A model generated the notes under the pieces. That model had not been told where the DNA came from and searched no databases. It saw nothing but the letters and a program-made list of their open reading frames with translations. Position numbers and translations under genes: made by a program. Shown one piece after another: positions 53,866-64,000 of a stretch of DNA of 64,000 bases (position 1 is its first letter; every line of letters begins with the position of its first letter). The DNA is from Tricholoma matsutake (Eukaryota > Basidiomycota > Agaricomycetes > Agaricales > Tricholomataceae), in NCBI GenBank assembly GCA_026075535.2, contig AP026544.2:12152001-12216000 (forward strand), given 5' to 3'.

Positions 53866-56281
53866 TCAATCAGAGTCAGCCTTGTCAGATACAGGACTGT
53901 TGCATTTCCTGTGCTGTCGATGCCGCTTAGAAGACAAGAGTTCCTCTGAATCTGAGTCACTGTTTCCCTTGTCTCCGCTTTCATTGTCTGAGCCCACACT
54001 CTTCCATTTTCTCCATTTTGTTCCAGCATCCCTCCTGGTTTTCCTCTCGTGTACTTTGATCTCTCCAGTGCAGACTTTTGCCCTATAGTCATGGAGACAT
54101 TTTTTCTGCTCGTTTGCTGTTAACTTCATGAATTTACAATCATCGCTTTTGATGGCATTGATCAGCTTGCACAAGGGTTAAATCGCTGTGCTGAGTTCAC
54201 TGGTGTTGGCAAACTTCTCGTGAGTCCAGCCTACAAGCTCCACACTGTAGCATTGAACAATTTGTTCTTTGTAATTGACGTACTGCATCACCGCATTGGC
54301 GTTTACTGTAAAATTAGCAGTTTACTGGTAATGAGCTGGGCCTAAGCCAGCCACCTATCTTTCCCACATTACCTATCATAATAGTTGACATGATCCCATC
54401 ACATCGTGACTAGAAATATGTACTAAATCAAGTGATATCCCTTACCCATCAATATATACCTTGAATACCTTGAATAAGTTCAACTTGTGATAGAATAAGA
54501 GAGAGCTCCGCCACTGTGTATGCTGCTATATGCTGCTCCCGTACCCACCCTTCTACTGCGCCAGGTATGTTCAGAGCTAGTTTGGCTCCCATTGCATCAG
54601 CACCCATCAGTGTCTATTTCGGCTCCTTCAGCCCAGCTCCCCTCCCTCAAGGTTCAGGTACTGTTAGCTCGAGCTCATCACTGGCAACCTCTGCCCATCA
54701 TGTCCCCATCCAATCCCCCCACCTTTCTGTAGCGCCGGGTATGTTCAGACCTACCTCAGTTCCCATTGCATCAGCGCCTATCCCCTGTAGCTGTCCCTTC
54801 CCTCAGGTACAAATGGCAAAACCTTGGTTTGTGCTCATCACTGGCAACCTCCACCACATCATCAATGCCCATTAATGCCCTGCCCATCATCAGCAACTCG
54901 CTTCTCACTGACACCTGTGCTGGATGCCACTCATAGTGTTACGCTCTGTCCTCATTTCCACACGTGCCATTCTGCCCGTTGTGAGCAACCTCGTGTCCAT
55001 GCGCTCTCACCATTCATACACCATTGTACTATCATCAGCAACTTGCGCACTGCTCACTGCTGTGACCGCTCTTCATCTGAGTCGCCCTTGGTTCAAAGTC
55101 TGGTCATACATTGTTTCATCATCTGCAAGTAGTTGATCCCACATAAAACCTTCATCTGCATCATCTGCACCTTGACCCAGCTCTAAATCCATCTCTTCAA
55201 GCTCTGCTTCCTCCTCTGTAGCCACCATAACATTGCGGAAGATAAGGTCATTATGATACATAACTAAAATTATGTATCACGTTAGTATACCAGCAGAACC
55301 ACCTGTGTGACATACCCAGCTTTTCACCAATCTTATCTCTGATCTCACATTTTAAGTGCTCCGCTTTCTGCTTTGAAGTTTGGTATAAGTCTATGGTATG
55401 CACTAGTTAGATCTACAACGGCTTGAATAGAAATATCAGTCACTTACTAACAACGTCACATCCAGTGACTGCAAATGCTTCAAGCTTGGTTCTGACCTCG
55501 GATGTGTCCCATTTCTTATGGACTGTGATCTTCATGTAGTCTTCAAGAGCTGGTGACATAAAGAACCAGTGCGGTGTCATATGGAAGTCAGGCAAATTTC
55601 GCACAATGCAGAAGAAGCCTTCAATCCCGACGCGATAGGCCAAACCTGACATCTAGGCTTCTATGTGAGCAGCAAAATTGTGTTATGTTATTCTACTTAC
55701 AAGTAATTGCATGTTTCATGCAACATTTGCTACATCTTGAATGCAAGCTCAGGCAGTAGGGTGGCAGATCTTTGTTCCCTCCTCTTTATGGGCTTCAAAT
55801 TCTTCAACAAGCTCTTGCTTCTCTTCTTGGGTGAGTGCATTATATTCTTCATTATATTCTTCCTGAAGAGCCATTAACCTTGTGGTGTTCCCTTCTGGAA
55901 GTAGAAAATGTCTGAGCTGAGTCACGACAGACCATGGGGTAATAATAAAAAACCTTCATTCAGTTCAGCAGCCTTCAGGCTCTTGAAAGTGCTGTATGAA
56001 TTGGTCTTCTGATGATGGTTGACCATTTTTGCGCCGCCTTGAAAAATAATATCCAGGAAGTACTGTGGTTTTTTATCAAACTGCTTGCCCAGGTCATCGG
56101 CCTTTGCCAGAGTGTAGCTGAACCATTCACTGACAGCTTCATCAATTAGCCGCTGAGTCTCTTGACGCGCTGCCAATTTTTCCTTCTGTTGGTGACTAGG
56201 AATTGGGGGTGGTTTTTGAGCAGGGGGGTTCCTGTGTCGCGGAGTGCTCACGATCTGTATGGTGGAGAATGTGGTGAGCAT
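53866..56281 (-). pseudogene. gene Y: conserved multicopy basidiomycete protein, function unknown
   Basis: I model five exons: 56281-55954, 55894-55701, 55652-55448, 55390-55316 and 54305-53866. The introns are GT...AG, 48-59 bp, except the last (1010 bp). Conserved blocks: EWFSYTLAKADDLGKQFDKK, FLDIIFQGGAKMVNH, ALTQEEKQELVEEF, YRVGIEGFFCIVRN, LEAFAVTGCDVV, AVMQYVNYKEQIVQ, SVELVGWTHEKF. The C-terminus is Lys/Arg/Ser/Asp-rich. I recognise the family as frequent in agaricomycete genomes but know no activity for it. Two TGA codons in exon 2 stand where the family has Arg, and a TAA follows SELSTAI, so this copy is dead. The long last intron holds a 0.7 kb dispersed repeat and an alternative in-frame acidic exon (55262-55073). 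Confidence 0.65.
54369..55040. repeat. 0.7 kb dispersed repeat in the last intron of gene Y
   Basis: Reverse complement of about 63310-64000 with scattered differences; shared words include TTCAACTTGTGATAGAATAA, TTCAGCCCAGCTCCCCTCCC and GACACCTGTGCTGGATGCCA. Exons of gene Y lie on both sides, so this copy sits inside an intron. Its outer limit is set by the window end of the other copy and could extend further. Confidence 0.8.
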
Positions 56282-56528
56282 GTTGTGCTTCAGACTACAG
56301 GGACTCAGTGTGCAAAAATGCGAAGTAAGGATATATATGTAGCACATGCAACTGTAAGTCAAACGAGGTATATTCAAATGGAAGTACAGTCAATTAGGCA
56401 TAGTTCAGGAAAGATAAAAAAAATTAGGGCATAAAAGGAAATGTCAAAAAAAAATGGACAGGCTATTGATCAGGGAAACACAACCATAATCTACTAATGC
56501 TTCGAGCCTGAGCCACTGAGGAGTGGAA

Positions 56529-58443
56529 TCAATATTCACCCACCACATCCACCCAGTCATCAATCAAAACCTTTAGCAAACCCTTGCGTTCACTGTCAGA
56601 GAGAGATACTCCAGCAAGGAGCATTCCCCACTGACTCAGAGGTGTAGGGTAATCCCTGATAAACAGCATTACGATAGGAATGATGCCTTTGAGCCCATGG
56701 CTCAAAACATAATTTTGGGTGGCGGGGCCCAATCCAGAAAGATCGGTATGTTCATTTTCCTCTTTAAGCTTAGCCTTTGAGCATACAGTAGCCCAGGATG
56801 ATTGGGTAGGGCTGGTCGACAGAGTTTGGGGAGATTTTGGGAACAATTTCACAGGCTTATCGTAATTCGGCCTGGAAAACTTGGACAGGTCTTGAAGCAC
56901 AGATTCTGGGGTCAAAGGGGGTACAGTAGGCAGTTGGTGGCCCTTGGAAGGTGTTGCTGGCTGGAATAAAAGATTACACTTCATCGACGATCCCCAAGGC
57001 ACAGATGGTGAGACATGAGGAGATGGCATGGATGCACTCCCATCATGGGATGAGCTAGTGTCTGATAGGTCAACCCCCTGGACACAAAGCTTGTGGAAAA
57101 TTTGTGACAGCTTGTTCTGGAGATCTGCAATTTTGATCTGATATCTCTGCTCACGCTGATCACTGGCTTGCAAACACGCCTTGAGATCAACAATCTCCTC
57201 AGTGGCATCTACCAATGCCAGCGATGCAGAGTCTAGTTCACTGGAAAAATAATTTTTGCTAGCCTGTGAAGCCAATGTGGAGGGCGAATCAGTACTGGAT
57301 GTCCCTGAGGGGTAAGACGGGGAAGTAAGCATGGCAAGAGTGCCATGGGGTCAACCATGGAAGATATAGTGCACAGATTCGGATGCCACAGCCGGAGGAA
57401 TGAAGTCAGGGCAGCTAGATGGTGGGTTGGAGACAGGTCCTTTTTGGGACAAGTGCCAGCCAAGCTTGCATGCTGCCCTAGCCCACCTATTGACAGTTGG
57501 AATGCCAACCTCCTCAATAAAGGTCTGCATCATTACAGCAATAGAGTGTTGGCAAAAAGGATGCTTGTGAATGAAATGAGGCGGGATGCATATGTCAGCC
57601 TTGAGGTATTCTGGAAGTACAGGTGCTCCTGGAATGGTGGCACCTTCGACGTGAATGATCATAGTGGAGCCCCCATATGCATGGTCCAATGTAGTAGCCT
57701 AATTGATTTGGGTCAGTGGAAAAAAAGTCCTGAGCATGACAGTCAACTCACCATGTCAAAGAGCAAGTGGTGCATATTGGAATGAATCCTAGATCTGATG
57801 GCATTTCCTGTCTTTCCCATCAGTAAATCATCTTGGGAATGTGGAAGAATGGATGGAAGCTATCGGGTTGCAAGAGATGGGTATTATTGTCTGAGGCACC
57901 AGCTGCAAACCAAGCAATATTGCTGGCAAGAAAGTTCTTCTGAAAGTTACCGAATACCGCTGCTTGGTTGGTGAAGACTCCCATTCAGCAGTGCAGATTG
58001 TATAATCCTAAGGGATTAAACATTAGATCGTGCCATGCAGGAGGAGATTTGGTAGGGAGGGCTGGGAGAAGTGAAATAAAGTTGGATATCATAGTGAATA
58101 TGAACTTGACGTTGGGCAATGTGGCAATAGATTCCAGGGGAGAAAAGCCATCACAAGTCAAGGTCTTTATCTGTTTACACACCCAACCCTGAACCACTAC
58201 ATCAACCCCGATTAACCATATGGAGGTCATCATAATTACTATGACTTCATCATGTATTCTACTTGAAATGTTGAGAGTGTCATTCATTGAGGAAGCATCC
58301 AGATTCCAGTGGTCACCAGTGTATGCCAGAGTGTTATCTCGAAGCCACCAAGAGCCATTTTCAAGTCCTTGCAGTAGGCCAAGTGCAAGCCATGATAACT
58401 CTGAGTCTCTGAGAGCGAAAGGCAAAGAAAAGGTGATCATCAT
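56529..58443 (-). pseudogene. gene X: conserved basidiomycete protein near the KDZ gene, function unknown
   Basis: Blocks in order: YTGDHWNLDASSMN, DEVIVIMMTSIWLIG, GWVCKQIKTLTCDGF, HDLMFNPLGLYNLHC (then TGA), FQKNFLASNIAWFAAG, DNNTHLLQPDSFHPFFHIPK. After a 1 bp deletion comes GNAIRSRIHSNMHHLLFDM, then an intron 57751-57699 (GTGAGT...AATTAG), then LDHAYGGSTMIIHVEGA and VGIPTVNRWARAACKL. A TGA at 57351 precedes the tail, which has a coiled coil (about 57250-57110) and Ser/Pro-rich region ending at 56529. The 5' end may lie upstream of 58443. I recognise it as a family that often neighbours KDZ transposases, from memory only. It is not a TET/JBP dioxygenase as far as I can see. Confidence 0.55.
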
Positions 58444-58560
58444 ACAACAGGGTGTTGGTGTCGACCCAGAATCCAGAACAGCCTTGGTAGTGACAGAAAA
58501 TTTATTATGTCACTGTCACATTTGTCTGCAGGTGGCTGAAGTGACAGGCATACCATAGTG

Positions 58561-59088
58561 TGACAGTTAATCAGTAGTAAGAGCTTGAACTTGAAGCAAC
58601 ACTCCTGGCGTATCATAAACTACTTCAATGTATTTGAGTGAGGTAAAGTTGGTCATTGTAGTAATAGTGTACTACTCAGTACTATAGCTTTTATTAGCAA
58701 TAATATTAATGATATTTGAACCGACTTACTGAGCACACACTGTCCAACCAAAGTTTGAATGTTAGTTCCACTGTATATTGTCAACAAGGCTGTATTACTA
58801 GTGCGGGTTGACAATCCAAGTTGTCCTCAAAACATGGCTGGATGAATAGCTTACATTGGCTCTGTGCACCAAGTATACCACTGGCATCCTAGTTCATCGA
58901 AAGTAGATGAAGTTATAGTAGTGATAGCACAAGGACTCGGATTGGCATAACCTTGTTCTCAACTTGAATTGGGAACTTGTAACTGATTGACAACAAATGG
59001 TATTTGCTAATTATATGTTTTCAACCAATTCTGACTGTTCAAAACCATAGATGATGTTCAATTCATAAGCTAAGATGTATCTAATAAA
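58561..59088. other. spacer between gene X and the KDZ gene
   Basis: A/T-rich, no ORF or repeat recognised. It would contain the KDZ 3' end and the gene X promoter. Confidence 0.4.
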
Positions 59089-62000
59089 TCAGGGACTGTG
59101 TGCCAGTGTACGTGAATCTATATCATCTTGCAGGGTAAAGTTTTTGAGTAGCTGAAGAACTAAATCTGAGTTGGTGACAACATCCCTCGTCAAACCTCCA
59201 TCATAGTCATCTTCTGGCATCTGTGAGTCATCCATGTTCCCCTCTTTCCCCAAGTCACCATGCATCTCAACGAGCCCCAAAACGTGCTCTGCCCAATAAG
59301 GAAGTCTAATGGCTTGATCTTCACAATCATTATGTCCTTCTCGAGTAGCAGGTAAGAGAGTACCTGTGAAGCCCTTAAGCTGTGATGTTTGATGGAGATG
59401 CAAAGCAATCTGCAAGTGGCTTTGTTGACGAGACTCCCATTGAGAAGAGAGCTCATTGGCGAGACTAGGGTCAGTAATAATGTTTGCAGAAATGGTGCAA
59501 TAGAACTCGTGATGGTCATCAATCATGAATGTAATAAGGTGACAAATCTCCACATTCAGCTGCCCAATCTCCTCCTTTGCACGTTTGATGCCAAAATACA
59601 AATTCATCGCTTCACAATGAGATGGCTGCATCCATAGCTGTTGTCGTATGTCCTGGCATGAGTCGCAAAGCAAATCAAAATTGGCCAATGTTGTAGAATC
59701 TATAAGCTTGCTCCGCGTAAGGTGTTCACGAGGCAGATTCAACTGAGATGCAGCAGTGTTATAAGCCTTGAGAGCACACTGAATTGCTTCTGCTTGTGTT
59801 TTCAATGCTTTCCCAATCTTGTCACGCAACTTATAACCTATTTGGGCAGAGAAATCATCTGAATGCATAATTGGTTGGATTACTAACCCACGCCATTCAT
59901 CCCAAGCTTTGTAAGCTCAAGCAAGCGCTGAACAAATAGTCTCTCGAGATTGTCAAGTGCCCTTCTATATGTCCGCTGGCCTACCACCACAAGTGCATCA
60001 TTATACTCAGCTGAGCTGGGAATCCAATGGGTTTCGATGGTGTTTTCCTCTTCAAATTGACAAACCTCTTCATTTTGCCCCAGCCACCAGGTCCAAGTTG
60101 TTCAGTATCTTGTCTTGACATCCGCAATCTGTTTATGTGTATAGCCGTGGTGGATTATGTGGTAGTCAAGCTGATTGAAGTCGTTTTTGGCCTTGTCCAA
60201 TTCCCCTCTGCATTAGATCAGTGGCAATAATGATTATTTCGAGTATAAAGCACTCACTGCAGGTGATATAATTTTGTGAGCATCTCCATATAATTGGCCT
60301 TCTGAATAGCCTTGGGGGGCTCCATCTGTAAGTTCTGCAAATACTCCTGTTCACATTTTAAGTAGGCTTCATAATCGCATGCTGTAGTACCGAGTTTTGA
60401 TGAAAGAAGTGCCAGGTTTTCACTGTTGCTGCTGATTTTCTCGAGTGCTTGGCGATAGTTCTGGAAGATAAAATTTCCTGCCAAGAATTGGATAATGAGC
60501 CATCTGGCAGTAGGAAGTGCATACCTGACACTGTGTGCTTATCAGAGTCATGGAAGGAAAAATGTTTGTCAATCTGCTGTTGGTGGTGGAAGGGCAATGG
60601 GAGATGGGAATGGAAGCCAGTTCATTTGATTTGTAGAATGTATGCTCACATTCTTTGAAATCTTCAACTCCTACCCCTTCCAAGTACATGGGATGCCAGT
60701 GGACTTGACAGCACCAATTGTGGGCATGGCTGTGAAAGGCAGGAACAACTCCTTGTAGACATAATGCAACCACACGGTTGCCAAGGGAGCTCCTTGCCAG
60801 GGTCTTGAAAAATGTGCACATGATGTCATAACCGAGTCTGATATTGGCACCATACAGATCGAGTAACCAGTTGACAACTGCCAGGGGATACTTCATCCTG
60901 TCAACAGGGTCAGTGTATGGCAAAAAAGGTTGAATGTTAACATTGAACATTAGCATTAATGTTGAACAGTGGAACTCACAGCTCTCCACTCCGTATCATG
61001 TCACAGATCACCAAAAGATGACCATGGCAACAAACTGCAATGAAAATCCCTGCAACTGTGAACATTGCAAACATCTTCTTTCTCGCTTCAGGTCCTGCAC
61101 TTTGCCAGTGCTCCACACAGACATCACACAAGAGGCAGAGCAATATATTGCCCTGGAGAATATGTTGGGAATAATAGGGAAAAAAGACACTTTTTCCCTG
61201 GGGAAAAATAAAAGGAACCATCAGTAAAAAAATGTTGTTTTTCCCACACTTTTCTCTTTGCTCTTGCTCAGCAAAAATAACTCATCCATTCCCAGGAGAA
61301 AGTCAGGTGAAAATGGAGGAGAAATATATCTTTTTTTCCACATTTTCTCTATATCTGGTAAAAACAACATTTTTTCTCCCAACGTCCACAATTTCTTCAC
61401 CTAGAAACAGATTAGTTATTTTTCCACAGAGAAAAATGTGGGAATATCTGGGAAAATGACCTTTTTCCCCCTAATGTTCACAAGTTTTTCTCCTGGAAAC
61501 AGATTAGTTGTTTTCCTGCAGCAACCAAAAGGACAAAGTGTGGGAAAATAACATATTTTTACTGATGGTTCCTTTTATTTTTCCCCAGTGAAAAAGTCTC
61601 TTTTTCTCCCACTATTCCCAACATTTTCTCCAGGGTAATATATTGCTCTGCCTCTTGTGTCAATGACTTTTTGTGCCTCCCCATTCTCAGTGATGTTGAG
61701 CCAAGTGATATCTTCCTCAGCAGCACCTTGATGTTTGGTAGCTGGTTGTTTGGCTGTTCGCTTGGGATAGGCATTATCAGAGGGATATTTCAGGTTCTCT
61801 ATGATCTAGGGGACACTGGAGAATTATAATATGAGATGAATGTAAGATTGGAGGTAACTCACCTTATCATGCGAATTTGCCACCTCATCCTTGAACTGAT
61901 CAACTTCCGCAGATGATAGCCACCGAGATGACACTGATGTACAATCATCAGGATGAGCTGAGCCTGATCTAAAAACACTGTCAACGAGCTTCAAAGAATT

Positions 62001-63190
62001 ATTACCATCAATGGCTGCAAGCATGGAAATTTTCAGTGGAGGCTCATCTAAGAGCTTGTACATGCATGGCAGGCAGAGGTGGTGCAAGTTCCACTCCCCT
62101 TCCAGACCCAGGGCACTCTGTGAATGCTCATCCACTGAATGTAATATCTCCAGATAGCAGTCATATGCATTGGTAAGTTGTTCCATAAGATGGGACTTCC
62201 TTGGAATCTGGTGAGAAAAAAACTAGTAAGTAATGGCATGGTGTGAAACAAATTTTCTCACATTGTGAAGGTGGTTCAGCATTCTTGATAGGGTGTCGAG
62301 GCTGAAGCGTGGGCATACTTGGTGCAATTGACAATATACACTGAGGAGGTGAAAGGAGAATGCAACCACAGGTCTTTCAGGAGTAGCGCCAAGAATACCA
62401 TGATGAACAAGGGTCTCATTAGTGTAGCTGACACCAGGTAGATGCATGACTGAACGTTTGCTATGCTCTGCTACATAAATTAGGACCGTAGTATGAGGGC
62501 ATGAAACACACATACAATAGAAATCTATGACGGTTATCTGCCATGTTGAATGCCATGTTGAATCATCTGCTGCAGGAGTACCATCAGCCACTGTTGAATG
62601 CATGGCAGATGGTGATATGGCCAATTCTGTAGCTCTATCATGTTTCCAGGTGAGGTAGGCATCCACCAGCTGTGGTAATTGGGCACACCATGCATTGATA
62701 TGATCCTGGGTTCAGTTTTTACAGGTAGGTCGCCTCATTTACTGTAAGCTCAAATGATGAGTTTCAATTAATAACAAAAGAAACAAGGACTCACTGAACA
62801 TGAATGTCATCCATAATTTGTTGAAAGATAGTTTCACCACCAGCGTGACTATGGGACATCCCTTCCTCCCCAGGCAGTAAAGTGCTCCCTAGGATGGCCT
62901 CCTCAGTGTTGTCATCTACCCATCCATCATATTGCACAGCATCGATTCTTGGGCCATCTACATCCATGGCTTTGTTTAGAAGCTCCTCCCTGGTTGCAAA
63001 GCTGAGGGCTAGATAAGATCAGTCAATTAAGACCATCAGAGATATGAAGCATGAATAACTTACCGGCTAGCTGATTGTATCGGTCCTGCCTTTCCTTGCG
63101 AATTTATGTGGCAGTTTTATTGAGCCTGACAGTAACTTGATGAGATGTCCTTTGAGTCGATTGATGTCATCTGGATGCATAGTGAATCCT
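59089..63190 (-). pseudogene. KDZ transposase with at least eight introns, decayed
   Basis: Spliced from about 63190 to stop 59089. Introns I place: 63063-63009, 62794-62742, 62261-62208, 61862-61799, 60979-60898, 60524-60478, one near 60245-60200, and 59887-59838; all begin GT and end AG. Blocks: KERQDRYNQLA, SHSHAGGETIF, LPQLVDAYLTWK, RPVVAFSFHLLSVYCQLHQV, CLPCMYKLLDEPPLKISM, AAIDGNNSLKLVD, CCHGHLLVICDMIRSGEL, GANIRLGYDIMC, VVPAFHSHAHNW, WHPMYLEGVGVEDF, EAMNLYFGIKRAKEEIGQLN. The Asp residues in AIDGN and GYDI and the Glu in MYLEG are the likely metal-binding set of the RNase H fold. Damage: a TGA for Arg after CKN near 62724, stops in exon 1, frameshifts near 63110 and 60600, and a 533 bp MITE in exon 5. 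KDZ transposons (Kyakuja-Dileera-Zisupton) are expanded in basidiomycetes, often with TET/JBP genes; none is seen here. Confidence 0.85.
61127..61659. mobile_element. 533 bp MITE in the KDZ coding region
   Basis: Ends CACAAGAGGCAGAGCAATAT, inverted at the right edge (ATATTGCTCTGCCTCTTGTG), with similarity continuing for about 100 bp inward. TCA at 61124-61126 and 61660-61662 is a 3 bp target repeat: removing one copy plus the element joins KVID to VCVEHW in frame. The interior alternates T-rich and A-rich runs (TTTTTCCC / GGGAAAAA). A 3 bp repeat would fit CACTA- or Harbinger-type transposases. Confidence 0.82.
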
Positions 63191-63309
63191 GACTAAGCTC
63201 AAGAGGCCAGAATGCACCATGGGTGAAGCAGCAAGCGCGATGCTGGGCGTTGATGAAGAGGCAGAAGATAACTGACAATGAGTATAATGTTGGGCATTGA
63301 TGAGAAAGC

Positions 63310-64000
63310 AGAAGTTGCCGACGATAGTACAATGGCATATGAATGGTGAGAGTGCACGGATGCAAGGTTGCTTGCAATGGGCAGAATGGTGCACATGGAA
63401 ATGAGGACAGAGCATAACACTATAAGTGGCATCCAGCACAGGTGTCAGTGAGAAGCAAGTTGCCAATGATGGGCAGGGTGTTGATGGGCATTGATGATGT
63501 GGCGGAGGTTGCCAGTGATGAGCATGAACCGAGGTTTTGCCATTTGTACCTGAGGGAAGGGATGGCTATGGGGGATAGGCACTGATGCAATGGGAACTGA
63601 GGTAGGTCCGAACATACCCAGCGCTACAGAAAGGTGGGGGGATTGGGTGGGGACATGATGGGTGCGCATGATGGGCGGAGGTTGCCGGTGATGAGCTCAA
63701 GCTAATGGTACCTGAACCTTGAGGGAGGGGAGCCGGGCTGAAGGAGCTGAAATAGACACTGATGGGCACTGATGCAATGGGAGCCAAACTATCTCTGAAC
63801 ATACCTGGCACAGTAGAAGGGTGGGGATGGGAGTGGCATATAGTGGCATACACAGTGGCAGAGCTCTCTCTTATTCTATCACAAGTTGAACTTATTCAAG
63901 GTATTCAAGGTATATATTGATGGGTAAGGGATATCACTTGATTTAGTACATATTTCTAGTCACGATGTGATGGGATCATGTCAACTATTATGTTAGGTAA
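63310..64000. repeat. inverted second copy of the 0.7 kb repeat, running off the window
   Basis: Counterpart of 54369-55040. It lies upstream of the KDZ 5' end. Similarity persists to the last base, so the repeat, and perhaps the KDZ element it may bound, continues beyond 64000. Confidence 0.8.

Noticed and set aside
54516..54875. 119-codon plus-strand ORF, with a similar one on the minus strand at 63566-63853
   Set aside because: They are the same 0.7 kb repeat in opposite orientation; similarity reflects the repeat, and the frame is not kept between copies.
56529..58443. TET/JBP dioxygenase associated with KDZ
   Set aside because: Gene X lacks a convincing HxD...H iron-binding arrangement; GDHWNLDAS alone is not enough.

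Overview
The window looks like transposon-dense heterochromatin from a basidiomycete fungus, most likely an agaricomycete. The evidence is KDZ-type transposase and KDZ-associated cysteine-cluster genes, chromodomain Ty3 elements, short 47-82 bp introns with GTRNGT / ACTAAC / YAG signals, and a DIRS-like RT-RNase H fragment. No ordinary housekeeping gene was recognised; nearly every recognisable gene belongs to a mobile element or to a multicopy family that travels with them.

Layout. 1-0.95 kb: 3' part of a CxC6-like gene. 1.7-4.5 kb: tandem repeat, then the 3' part of a non-chromodomain Ty3 element (Ty3-C) with a small membrane-protein ORF and 3' LTR. 4.66-5.48 kb: a decayed cysteine-rich/coiled-coil gene. 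5.66-37.48 kb: one chromovirus (Ty3-A, TSD TTATC) of about 7.3 kb, blown up to 31.8 kb by five insertions: element 1 (7227-10759), a hAT-like element (11382-14207), a second, opposite-strand chromovirus Ty3-B (15841-23761), element 2 (25518-34905, itself holding a hAT-like element that holds a complete copia element), and a hAT MITE (35307-36143). 37.9-39.0 kb: a DIRS-like fragment. 39.7-40.9 kb: more hairpin-rich repeat. 41.65-48.31 kb: a large inverted-repeat element containing a foldback element, which is split by an internally deleted hAT. 48.31-53.74 kb: copia-2, nearly intact. 53.87-63.2 kb, all minus strand: two conserved basidiomycete genes (here Y and X) and a spliced KDZ transposase pseudogene with a MITE in one exon. 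A 0.7 kb repeat is present in inverted copies in a Y intron and at the window end.

The strongest candidates for something undescribed are elements 1 and 2. They have similar inverted ends, each end carries an outward-reading tRNA-like module, beside it can lie an array of up to five G/C-rich hairpins, and the interior repeats two kinds of hairpin whose arms differ between copies yet still pair, placed next to consensus splice signals. No transposase is visible in them. Also notable are a -1 frameshift heptamer conserved between Ty3-A and Ty3-B, a post-pol ORF with zinc knuckles and a transmembrane segment in Ty3-B, and a window-wide CGA-to-TGA decay pattern consistent with CpG methylation.
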